DNA of 64,000 nucleotides from Phaeosaccion multiseriatum. Taxonomy: Eukaryota; Ochrophyta, other classes. The first letter of the stretch is position 1; each line of letters begins with the position of its first letter. This document shows positions 46,401 to 60,398 of the stretch, in pieces. The notes under the pieces are model-generated. The model made no database searches and was not told where the DNA came from. It worked only from the letters and a program-made list of their open reading frames with translations. Location of the stretch: assembly GCA_965112735.1 (NCBI GenBank), contig OZ218951.1, positions 1,054,001 to 1,118,000 of the forward strand, given 5' to 3'. The translations under genes were made by a program, and so were the position numbers.

Positions 46401-49307
46401 AGGAGGAGTTGAAGAAGGCTGAGGAGGAGATGAAGAAAGCTGAGGAGGAGATGAAGAAGGCTGAGGAGGAGATGAAGAAGAAGGCTGAGGAGGAGAAGAA
46501 GGCGGAGGAAGAGATGAAGAAGGCCGAGGAGAAGGAGAAGAAGGCGAAGGAGGCCGAGGAGAAGAAGCAGAAGGAGGCGGAAGAGAAAAAGCAGAAGGAG
46601 GAGGCAGAGAAAAAGCAGAAGAAGGAGGCTGAGAAGAAACAGAAGGAGGAGGCAGAGAAGAAGCAGAAGGAGGAGGCAGAGAAGAAACAGAAGGAGGAGG
46701 CGGAGAAGAAGCAGAAGGAGGAGGCAGAGAAGAAACAGAAGGAGGAGGCGGAGAAGAAACAGAAGGAGGAGGCAGAGAAGAAGCAGAAGGAGGAGGCAGA
46801 GAAGAAACAGAAGGAGGAGGCGGAGAAGAAACAGAAGGAGGAGGCAGAGAAAAAGCAGAAGGAGGAGGCGGAGAAGAAACAGAAGGAGGAGGCAGAGAAG
46901 AAACAGAAGGAGGAGGAGGAAAAGAAGAAGGAGCAGGCGAAGAAGGCGGCGGAGGAGATGAAGCAGAAGGAGGAGGCAGAGAAGAAACAGAAGGAGGAGG
47001 CGGAGAAGAAACAGAAGGAGGAGGCAGAGAAGAAACAGAAGGAGGAAGCGGAGAAGAAGCAGAAGGAGGAGGCAGAGAAGAAACAGAAGGAGGCGGAGGA
47101 AAAGAAGAAGGAGCAGGCGAAGAAGGCGGCGGAGGAGATGAAGAAGAAGGAGGAGGAAAAGAAGCAAAAGGAGGAAGAGGAGAGATTGGAAAGGGAGGCG
47201 GAGGAGGAGAGGAAGCAGAAGGAGAAGGAGAAGAATGAAAAGGTTAAGCAGGGCATGACCGAAGCGGCTGGATCGACCCCAATAGAAGCAGGCCTCAGCA
47301 ATAGAGTACGGGCGGAGTCAGAGAACATCAGCGTACGCAGCCAACGCATGTCCTCCCTCTCTGGCTCTCTGCAGCAGGCCATGGCCCGCAAGGCGGAGGT
47401 TAGTGACTTACTCTTGTCCGAGATGAACGGCCTCCGCGAGAAGCTGTTTGACGATGTGGAGGCGGAGAGGACGAGGGTGGTGGAGGTCTCCGAGCTGTTG
47501 CGCGACTTTGACGCTGCTGTGGCGGAGAAGAAGGCCTTTATTGAGGAGGAGAAGGTCCTCCTCGCGCAGATGGAGGCCGTCAAAGTGCAGGTGAGTTGGA
47601 GTTTTAAGAAGGATCGATTTCTTCAATGTCCATGTTCGATAACCGCGATTCTTGATTGGTGTCCTGGGGAATATATGGTACAGATACGGGGTCGTGTCTA
47701 GGGGGTCTATCAATGCAGTAACCAACAACCTGAAACCTGAAACCCACAACTGCTGACACGCAGGTGAAGGAGGCTAGCATCCGTGAGCAGCTCGTCTCGG
47801 CCATGAACAAGAAGGCGGACCTGGCATCCATCGAAGTAATCCTGCTGGAGGACATGGAGGACTGCAGAGGACAGTTGGTGGATGAGCTTGAGAGCACTCG
47901 GTGGCGAGTCAGCAGGATTGAAGAGACCATTGGCCGACTCCCTGACATCGGGGAGGAGGGAGAGGGGGGTAAGGGGAAGACTGGTCTGACCAAGGAGGGG
48001 GTGACGATGGAGAACTACAACTGGGACGACGTCGCCAACCTGCAGGCTACGCTCATGGGCAGCATGGAGTCCATGATGGCATCCGACGAGAAGGTGGCGG
48101 GGCTGCGTATCAAGTTTGAGGACGCCCTGCGGCAGAAGATGGAGGTGTTGGGTGAGATTGAAACGGTGGAAGTGGATGAGGTAATCTTGGGCAATCTGAG
48201 TCTCGACACCGCCAAGACGATGGACAACAAGGCGCTCCTCACGGAGGCGGGCAAGTCAGGGGCAGCAGCGGCAACTTCTCTGAGCAAGGTGTTGACCATT
48301 GGCGGCTCTTCGCTCGGCAACTACGTCAAGTCTCCCGGCGCGCAGAGCCTTGCGTCAGGTGTGGTGGACATTGTAGGCAATGCACGAGGGTACTTCAAGG
48401 CCCTTGGAAAGACTTGGAGGGCGGCGGGTGAGGAGTGGGACAAGGCTGGAAAGCCGACGACCTCGGTCAGCGACAGTAGCAGCAGCAAGAGCAGCGTTGT
48501 CAAAGAAGAGAGCTTCGATCAGCTTATTAAGAACACTGCCGATCGCATAAGGAAGGTTCGGGAGAGCAAGAAGGTTCAAGAGAGCTTGGAGGAGGCCAGC
48601 AAGCGGGCAGCGGGTGTACCCCAAGGATTGGCACAGGTGGGCTCGGAGTCCGCCAAGGCCGTCCAGGGAGCCAGGTGAGGGAGGAAGGGGAGACAGGGAC
48701 GGACGGACGGAGGGAGGGAGGGAGGGAGAGGATGAAGACTGCGTGTTTTGTTGAGTCCTTCCCGCGCCCCCAGAAGTCGTGCTGCCGCCAGCCGGACTCG
48801 ACTCGGAGTGTCCGCCTTTTCATTGCCATTCCCAAGCTACTGCTGTTGGGTTGTCTTGAGTAGCCCCAAATCCTTTGTTGCCTCACGCACACTCGCCTGC
48901 ACCCGCTCCATACACCCACCCACCCACCCACCTACCCACGTACCCACCCTCCTACCTCCTTTCCTCCTTATACACCTACCCACCTCCCTCCCACCCTACC
49001 CTACCATGGCAACCCTTACTCGTGCAGGGGAAACACCGAGCTCTCCCAGGTGCTCTCGGACACAGCCCGAGCCGCCAGCTCGCTCTTTGTCGCGTTCGCC
49101 ACACTCGGCTCCAAGGTTGCCACCGGATCTATTGGAAAAACGAATCTCCTCCCTCCGAGTGGCGACGCGGAGGTGGTGCCGCAGAAGGAGGGCGATCGGA
49201 ACCAGAGGATGAGTGTGGATGATGATGAGGATGACGACGACGAGGAGGAGGAGAAGGAGGAGGACAAGGATATGAAGTTGAAGGATGCGGGGGAGAAGAC
49301 CAAGTAG
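43489..49307 (+). CDS. Giant leader-family protein C, 1,478 aa
   Basis: No known family. Exons 43489-43566, 44423-47590, 47764-48674 and 49028-49307. The 26-residue leader (ESRRAIR, then LKLGLAAIGLFLAH) is nearly the same as that of gene A. Exon 2 starts CGCGGCCGTG, as in gene B. Residues to about 540 are Pro/Ala/Gly-rich with repeated KPKxYPSFGGSPKPKP and one RVYPAFGDFSSS motif. A long Lys/Glu helix follows (46027-47240), including about 20 near-perfect KKQKEEAE units. The last 450 or so residues are not repetitive: predicted helical, with MSSLSGSLQQAMARKAEVSD, LLLSEMNGLREKLFDDVE, YNWDDVANLQATLMGSM and YFKALGKTWRAAGEEW, ending in an acidic DDDEDDDDEEEE tail. This C-terminal part is the best handle for finding homologues. 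Function unknown. Confidence 0.78.
46558..47108 (+). repeat. 24-base (KKQKEEAE) tandem repeats in gene C
   Basis: About 20 copies of a 24-base unit encoding K-K-Q-K-E-E-A-E, interrupted by two copies of a longer insertion encoding KKKEQAKKAAEEMK (near 46920-46970 and 47100-47150). Units differ mainly by AAA/AAG and GCA/GCG. Expected to form a long charged single helix or coiled coil. Confidence 0.9.
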
Positions 49308-51217
49308 AGGAGAGAGGAAGGCACGGAAAGGGGGAGGAAGAGAGGGAGAGACAGGGGATGACACACACGCACCCACATCACGATGGGACAGGCCTCGACT
49401 TGCCTCCATCTTGTCTTGTCTTCGTTTGATGGGGGCGTTTGGGTGGCGGTGCGTGCGTGCGTGCGTGTGTGTGCGTGCGTGCGTGTGTGCGTGCGTGTGT
49501 GCGTTCCTTGCGTGTGTATGCGTGCGTGCATGGGGCCTTAGGTTTTGCAGTACTGCCACACACGTGGGGTACTCACATATGGCGTGTGTGTCTGGGGTAG
49601 GAGGCGATACATAAGACGGGGTTCTGTGTTATGAGAAGATGTTTGTTCAGTTTAAAGTAGCGGGTACATGAGGGGGGAAATAGGAGGGAGTGAGGTGTGT
49701 GTGTGGGCGGAGGAAGAGTCGAGGAGGAGCCCCTCTAGGCCTCTCTGCTGCTCTTGCTTTGTTGACAGAAGAGGGGAGGAGGTGGAGGGTGGAATCGTGA
49801 GTGCGTGAATGGAAGCGCGGGCGGGGGATGGTCCATCTCTCGACCAGAGAGAGAAGGGAGGAGGAGGAGGAGGAGGCGGAGGAGGAGGCATAGGACCCGC
49901 GAGGGGAGACCTGATCTATGAATTGATCACGGTACCAGGTACAGTAGCTACACTAAGGTCCGTACCCTCGTTGAAGCTAACGAGCGGGCCCGTACTTGAG
50001 CTGACGATAGAAACCACACCATCCGTACCGTGCCCAGTGGGCAACTAATAGACAGAAATACAGGTTGGCTCTACACTGCTCTGCGTTCTCCGTGTGGGTG
50101 TGGTGTTCGGTAATGTTTGTAGGTACTTCCGTTGATTAGTTGGTTTTGTCTTCACTCTGTGGTGGTGTATTGTCTGTCGCCGCTCTCTCTCTCTCTCTCT
50201 GCAGAGCAACCCCATATGCCGCTGCTACTCTGCATGCATGCATGCCGTGCTATGCATCCATCCTGCCATCTGTGATACGCATCCATCCTCCCATCCTCCC
50301 TCCGTCCCTCCGTGCTGTGTTGTGGCGGCAAATTCCCCTCCTCTTCGCCTCCCCCACCCTTCACCCCCCGTCCCGTTCCGCCCCACTCCCTTCCCTCTCA
50401 TCCCTCAACACCCTTCAAACACACACAAGACTCACAAACTACACGTAACTAACACCTTCCTTCCACTCTACCCCGGTGACACCCTCGCCTACAAGCAGCG
50501 CTCATCGGGGGTTGTCGGTATACATGCACGGCCCTCGCCTTGCCTTCGAGTGCCTTCCCTTCGTTCCCTTCCTTCCTGCTTGCTGCCCGAGAAGCTCCCC
50601 GTCCATCGACTTACAGCACTCACCTCTCACACGGTAACGTAGACTAGGCCCCACCCCTCCTCCTCCTCCTCCTCCTCCTCCTCCTCCTCCTCCTCCTCCT
50701 CCTCCTCCTCCTCCTCCTCCCCCATCCTTTCCTCAAGAGCCCCGCATCACCTCCATCTGCACTGCCCTGCTGACTGCTGTACTACTGTTGCTGCACCTGC
50801 GCGTAGTCATGGAGTCTCCCTCTCATTGCCACCGGCCCTTCCGCGCCCGCCTTTCCCTCCCCTCGGCCCAGAAACGGAGCCAAAATCTAAAAGCGCACGC
50901 ACGCACACAAGCGCACACTGAGGGTCGGTCGAAGCCTGCACCTGTCCCTCTCTAACTTCGGGGACGACTAAAGTGTAACTGCTACTGTACCACCGGCTGT
51001 CACTGGGCTGCATTGCAGTCCTTGTCCAACCTTGTAGGCTCTCTCCCTCCCCTCTCTCCCCCTCTCCTCCGCAAGGCAAGGCCAAGGCAAAAGTCCCGCT
51101 CCAGTCAGTCCCTCGTCTCCTCCTCGGCTCAAAACAAAAGAACGCCGCCGCGTCAACAGAGTACCATGGAAACACAGAGACACCCGAGCAGGAGTACAAG
51201 AGCTTGAAATTGCCTCT
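49308..51217. other. Tail-to-tail intergenic region, gene C / helicase
   Basis: About 1.9 kb between convergent genes. It holds a (GTGC)n and (GT)n tract at about 49452-49530, a GGA-rich run at 49856-49890 and a (TCC)n run at about 50657-50720. No frame with recognisable domain content was seen. Likely 3' untranslated regions and spacer. Confidence 0.55.
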
Positions 51218-55817
<4,600 letters not shown>

Positions 55818-56141
55818 ACTATAGGTGGTCGTCCTTTTGCTTCCGTCCTGCCTGTACTCTCTCGCTCCCTCTTCCTTTCTCTCCCTCTGTCTTTGTCGTG
55901 CTCACCGCCCCTCCCCAAGACCCGGGGGGCCCTGAAATAGTTTCAGGTCCAGTGTTTGGATTCGACGGAGGGGGGGGGGCTTGGTTTCGTTTTAAACCTA
56001 AAGAAGAGCAAAGCTTTAAAAACAGCACTGCTACATTACCGAGACGGGAGAGGAGCGAGAGGGGGTGGGCGAGAGAGAAAGACAGAAAGGCGTGGAGGGA
56101 GTATGGAGGAGGGTATATAAAAACAGGAGGACGTCATCAGG
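55818..56141. promoter_or_regulatory. Divergent promoter region, helicase / zinc-knuckle gene
   Basis: 324 bases between divergent genes. A TATATAA box sits at 56114-56120 on the plus strand, 28 bases before the start codon of the zinc-knuckle gene. On the helicase side no TATA box was noticed. Confidence 0.5.
56114..56120 (+). promoter_or_regulatory. TATA box of zinc-knuckle gene
   Basis: TATATAA followed by AAA, 28 bases before ATG 56142. A standard TATA spacing would start transcription almost at the ATG, implying a near-absent leader, or use of the next in-frame ATG (56229), which would remove the first finger. Confidence 0.5.
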
Positions 56142-57959
56142 ATGAGGAAAACGTGTAGAGTGGAAGGATGCGAACAGAGTCGGAAGCAGGGCGGGTTGTG
56201 CATAGAGCATAATGGGTCTTTGTCTAAGATGGTCAGTGTCGAGGAGTATGGGGAGCAACGGGGCGAAGGAGGAAAGACAGAGGGGGGGGAGAAGGCGACC
56301 AAGAAGTGTAAAGTCGAATTGAGCGACGAGCAGGGTCCTCACGGAGCTGCAGTCAAGAACGTTGTTGGCGAGGAGTATGAGAAGAAACAGGTCGAAAGAA
56401 GAACGAAGAAGAAGGCCGGGTGTAAAATCGAAGGGTGTGAACGCCAGGCGGTGCAAGCGGGTGTTTGTATTTCGCATGGGGCTGTGGTCAAAAGGTGTGA
56501 TGTAGAGGGGTGTGGAAAGTATCGTCACAAACAAGGAATGTGTTGTGCCCACTTCGGCGCTGTGGCCAAGATGTGTTCAGTCAAGGGATGCGGAAATCAA
56601 AAGAAGGGGGGCGGAGTGTGTGAAGCACACTTGAGGAGCAGGAATTACAGTAGCCTGAAAAGCAGCAGCAGCAGCAGGAGCAGCAGCAGCGGCAGTGTGA
56701 AGGGAGCAGAAGATGGAGGAGTTCGCGCAACAGCGGCTGCTGTGGTGAACAAGGCTGCTGCTTTGGTGAAGAACGGGCGTGAGGGCAGAGCTGGGGGTGA
56801 TGAGCAGGCGTACACGCGATCGGACCTCAAGGGGAAAAGGTGCATCGAGAGAGGTTGCGACAAGTACAAGCAGTCTGGTTACGGTGGGAGGTGTAAACGA
56901 CACGCTAAACTGAGGCGAGAGCAACTACAGCAAGGCTGTATCAGCAGCAGTGTGGAAGGAGTAGCCCACCCGGCAGCTGCTGCAGTGCTCAAGAAGGGGA
57001 GGGCTGGAGGTGAGCCAACGTCCCCCCTACAATCCGACAAGATGTGCATCGAGATAGACTGTGACAAGTTCAGGCAGACTGGTTGCGGTGGGAGGTGCAA
57101 GAGACATGCCAGGATGGTTCGAGAGCAGATAAAGAAGGACGCGGAGCTGGCAGATTTTACAGCCGCGCTCGAGTGGGATTTCATCTGCAGTGAGGAAGAG
57201 GAAGAGGAAAGCGATGACAATAGGCCACCGCGCAGGGCCGTGAACAAGAATAAGAATAAGAAGAGGAAGAGGTGTAGCAAGGACGGTTGTGAGAAGTTCC
57301 GTCAGAGCAACTGCGAAGAGATGTGTAGGAGGCACCACACCTTGGAACAGGAGGGCGCCCAGAAGCGAGGAGCTGCGACCGACATCAATGAGAGGGGGGC
57401 GAAGAGGGCAAAACTTCCATCCTTAGCCGTGGAAGAGGAGGAGGAGGGCGAGGAGGAGGACGACGACGAGGACGAGGAGGAGAACGAGGAGGGGGAAGAA
57501 GAGGACAGGGAGGACAATAGGGAGAAGAGTGGGGTAGGATTGATTGCGGGGCTGGGGCTCCATGTCGGGGACGAGATCCAGCTGCCCGTTGGTCTGTGGA
57601 GGGAACTGGAGGGTGGTGGGGCTGATGCTGCCACAGCAGACTTGGAGGGTGGGGAGGAGGAGCTGTCGCATGGTGTCGTGGTGGCTCTGGGCCAGACGAA
57701 GGTGTATCTACTTCCCCACTACGCTGTGCGCACCAAGAGGAAGGGGGCCAGTGTGAAGAGCGTCATCCGAGACTTTGTGTCTGCCTACAACCGCTATCGC
57801 TCAGGAGGAGGAGGGGAGGATGGTGATGATGACGAGGAGCAGAAGGAGGAGTGGGAGCTTCTCGAGGAGCGAATGGTGAAGGCAAGTGAGAACAAGAAGC
57901 GCGGACGGAGGGCGCTGCGGTCCTGCGTGCGTGTGGAGGGCCCTGCTGCATGGGATTGA
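56142..57959 (+). CDS. Seven-finger zinc-knuckle protein (WRKY19-like repeats), 605 aa
   Basis: Single exon. It carries seven Cys-Cys-Cys-His knuckles of the form C-x4-C-x9/11-C-x2-H. Examples: CRVEGC...GGLCIEH (residues 5-23), CKIEGC...AGVCISH (about 94-112), CDVEGC...GMCCAH, CSVKGC...GGVCEAH, and three longer ones with GGRCKRH or EEMCRRH further on (about residues 230-395). Such repeats are annotated as WRKY19-like in stramenopiles and haptophytes; a nuclear DNA- or RNA-binding role is presumed, not shown. Between finger 1 and 2 lies CKVELSDEQGPHGAAVK, which looks like a decayed finger. A very acidic stretch (EEEEEGEEEDDDDEDEEENEEG) separates the fingers from a C-terminal domain of about 140 residues with LPVGLWRELEG and VIRDFVSAYNRYRSG, which I do not recognise. 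Both halves contain Lys/Arg clusters able to serve in nuclear import. Confidence 0.82.
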   Translation: MRKTCRVEGCEQSRKQGGLCIEHNGSLSKMVSVEEYGEQRGEGGKTEGGEKATKKCKVELSDEQGPHGAAVKNVVGEEYEKKQVERRTKKKAGCKIEGCERQAVQAGVCISHGAVVKRCDVEGCGKYRHKQGMCCAHFGAVAKMCSVKGCGNQKKGGGVCEAHLRSRNYSSLKSSSSSRSSSSGSVKGAEDGGVRATAAAVVNKAAALVKNGREGRAGGDEQAYTRSDLKGKRCIERGCDKYKQSGYGGRCKRHAKLRREQLQQGCISSSVEGVAHPAAAAVLKKGRAGGEPTSPLQSDKMCIEIDCDKFRQTGCGGRCKRHARMVREQIKKDAELADFTAALEWDFICSEEEEEESDDNRPPRRAVNKNKNKKRKRCSKDGCEKFRQSNCEEMCRRHHTLEQEGAQKRGAATDINERGAKRAKLPSLAVEEEEEGEEEDDDEDEEENEEGEEEDREDNREKSGVGLIAGLGLHVGDEIQLPVGLWRELEGGGADAATADLEGGEEELSHGVVVALGQTKVYLLPHYAVRTKRKGASVKSVIRDFVSAYNRYRSGGGGEDGDDDEEQKEEWELLEERMVKASENKKRGRRALRSCVRVEGPAAWD

Positions 57960-58887
57960 TGGCGGAGCTTGGGCGCCGCCATGTCGGTAAGGGCGGCGGG
58001 GCCGATGCTGTTCATTACAGCCGTTACAGCCTGCTTCAGGAGAGAGAGCTATCGAGTGGCCTGGTGATGACTGTGGGCCGGACGTAGGCAAGGCGACTGT
58101 CCTTCGTTGCGGTCCGGAAGTCATGGAAGCGGGCGAGGTTTGAGAGCAAATGCTCTCCGCGCTAGCCGTCCTTCCAAGTTTCTGTGGAGCGCGTAGAAGG
58201 GCAGCCCCTCCCTAATACGTAGGTACTTACATTTAAAAATAATTTTGAAATACTAGCAAGTGAGGAAGTGACGCTGAGGATACCAACCACGGCAACTTAG
58301 ACGGCGTCGGAGTCGCTGGCGCTGGCGTCTGAGTTGCTGTGGTTGCTATCCCTAGTGTTACTGACGGAGAAGAATAAAGGGAAAGGTGTAGAGTACAGTG
58401 AGAGAGAGAACAGCTTGCCAGACCCGCTGGACCGCAAAGGTAAAAGAAAAGCGAAAAGGCACATTTGATCGTAACTGGTGTCATCAAGCGAAATGGCGGA
58501 CGTCGGCCCACCCTCCGTCCTGGCTCAGAAGATCGGCGCGGAGTATATATATATTGGTAGTGGTGAGGAAGTAGGGGTGGGAGTGGAGGAGTGTGGAGGA
58601 GGGAAGCCGGGGAGGGGAGGAAAGGCGTGCTGCTTATACTGGCGAGAGTAAGGCGGAACAAAAAATTTAGTCTATTGGCTTACTTGGAAAACTGTTGTGC
58701 CTACATGTGGGGAGGGAACACACCACTCTCGGCAACGTCCTCTAGAAGAGAAGAGATTTTGTTGGTCGGTCGGCGGGCGCGGTTGTAACCAACACACCAC
58801 ACACTCAACAAAAGTTCAGTACTCACTAATGAAATAAAAAGCGAGCATACAACTCCTCGAGGGTTCAAAAAGAGAGCAACACCGTAC
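57960..58887. other. Tail-to-tail intergenic region
   Basis: About 930 bases between the convergent zinc-knuckle and SAM synthetase genes. One minus-strand open frame (58233-58661) has no domain and an ordinary spacer composition. A TATATATATAT stretch at about 58544-58555 has no gene beside it that clearly uses it. No RNA gene recognised. Confidence 0.5.
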
Positions 58888-60081
58888 TTAAAGGGTGAGC
58901 TCCTTCACCGTCTCCCAGGTGAAGTCGGCGTCCTCTCGGCCGAAATGGCAGTAGGCCGCAGTCTTCTGGAAGATGGGGCGACGCAGCTGGAGGTCACGCA
59001 CAATGCATCCGGGGCGGAGGTCGAAGTTGTTGTTGATGATCTCGACAAGGTCCTCGTCGGTCTTGCTGGAGCGGGCCTTGGCGGTTCCGTACGAGTCCAC
59101 GTGGATCGAAAGGGGGTAAGGCACACCAATGGCGTACGACAGCTGCACAAGCACTCGGTGGCAGAGGCCGGCGGCGACCAGAGACTTGGCCACCCAGCGA
59201 GCGGCGTAGGCTGCCGATCGGTCCACCTTGGTGGTATCCTTTCCGGAGAAGGCTCCTCCTCCGTGTGCGCCCCAGCCTCCGTAGGTGTCGATGATAATCT
59301 TTCGGCCGGTGAGCCCCGCGTCTCCGTGGGGTCCGCCGATAACGAAGCGTCCGGAGGGGTTAAGGTGGTAGATGGTCTCCGCGTCGAGGTACTTGGCGGG
59401 GATGACGGGCTTGATGACATGCTCCATAAGGTCGGCGTGGATCTTCTCATTGGTCACATCCTCGTTGTGCTGGGTGGAGATGACCACGGTGTGCACTCGC
59501 TGGGGGATCATGCGTCCGTTCTCCTCCTTCATGGCCACAGTCACCTGGGTCTTGCCGTCGGGGCGCACCCAGTCGCAGGTGCCGTTCTTGCGGACCTCCG
59601 TGAGCTTGGAGCCAAGAGAAGTGGCCAGGCTGTGGGAAAGGGGCATGAGGGTCTCGGTCTCATCCGTGGCGTAGCCAAACATAATACCCTGGTCGCCGGC
59701 GCCGAGGTCCTCGATCTTCTGGTTGTCCACCGACTGGGCAATGTCCGGGCTCTGCTCCTCAATGGCCACCACCACACTGCAAGTCTTGTAGTCCAGGCCC
59801 TTCTCCGCGGCATCGTATCCAATATCCTTGAGACAGTCTCGGATCACCTGCTCGTAGTTCACCGTGGCGCTGGTGGTGATCTCGCCAAAGATCATCACCA
59901 TACCGGTCTTGGTGCACGACTCGCAGGCCACGCGAGCCGTCTCGTCCTCCCGCAGGCACGCGTCGAGCACCGCATCTGAGACCTGATCGCAAATCTTATC
60001 GGGGTGGCCCTCGTTCACACTCTCCGAGGTGAAGAGGAAGGTGCCAGGGGCAGGAGCGGTGGGTGCCTTGACCTGAGCCAT
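58888..60081 (-). CDS. S-adenosylmethionine synthetase, 397 aa
   Basis: Makes S-adenosylmethionine from methionine and ATP, the cell's main methyl donor; cytosolic, usually a tetramer. Single exon of full family length. Motifs: [13 protein letters not shown] (with the ATP-binding His), [15 protein letters not shown] (the family's GAGDQG hexapeptide), [47 protein letters not shown] (the GGGAFSGKD signature) and [10 protein letters not shown] near the end. All key residues look intact and no targeting extension is present. Codons are strongly G/C-ending, as expected for a highly expressed gene, unlike the low-complexity genes. Divergent from the phosphatase-like gene. Confidence 0.97.
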   Translation of the reverse strand: MAQVKAPTAPAPGTFLFTSESVNEGHPDKICDQVSDAVLDACLREDETARVACESCTKTGMVMIFGEITTSATVNYEQVIRDCLKDIGYDAAEKGLDYKTCSVVVAIEEQSPDIAQSVDNQKIEDLGAGDQGIMFGYATDETETLMPLSHSLATSLGSKLTEVRKNGTCDWVRPDGKTQVTVAMKEENGRMIPQRVHTVVISTQHNEDVTNEKIHADLMEHVIKPVIPAKYLDAETIYHLNPSGRFVIGGPHGDAGLTGRKIIIDTYGGWGAHGGGAFSGKDTTKVDRSAAYAARWVAKSLVAAGLCHRVLVQLSYAIGVPYPLSIHVDSYGTAKARSSKTDEDLVEIINNNFDLRPGCIVRDLQLRRPIFQKTAAYCHFGREDADFTWETVKELTL

Positions 60082-60398
60082 GTTTAGTGTTGTTTGAAGT
60101 GGGCGGAGAGAAGGCTTAAGCGGATGTTCTATTGTGCAGAGCGTCTAGCGGCCAGGAATGTACTGGGCCCCCGGGGCATCGTGGAAGCATACGTGTTCAG
60201 TTTTAGTTTCTACTTGTCCGCCTCACCCCTCTTTCTCTCATCGAATATCTCGTCTCTTTTTTCCATTAACCTCTGTCCTTGCGCCTCCTCTGCTTCGCAG
60301 GGTGCACTTAGGCTCCTCGTTCGTCCGCTAGGTATCGAGGGTATGTTGATCTCCGGTGTCTCGCTCGCGTGAAGGCGAGGGGGGGCCTGTTGCGAAAA
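60082..60398. promoter_or_regulatory. Putative bidirectional promoter, SAM synthetase / phosphatase-like gene
   Basis: 317 bases between divergent start codons. Pyrimidine-rich patches face the plus-strand gene; no TATA box noticed. Confidence 0.45.

Noticed and set aside
45925-47583. Minus-strand open frame rich in Phe and Ser under gene C
   Set aside because: It is the mirror of the KKQKEEAE repeats; the plus frame continues into a normal-complexity domain with consistent splicing.
58233-58661. Minus-strand 142-codon frame
   Set aside because: No domain and no splice partner; lies in a tail-to-tail spacer.
58945-59979. 344-codon plus-strand frame opposite SAM synthetase
   Set aside because: Codon-bias shadow of a fully conserved minus-strand gene.
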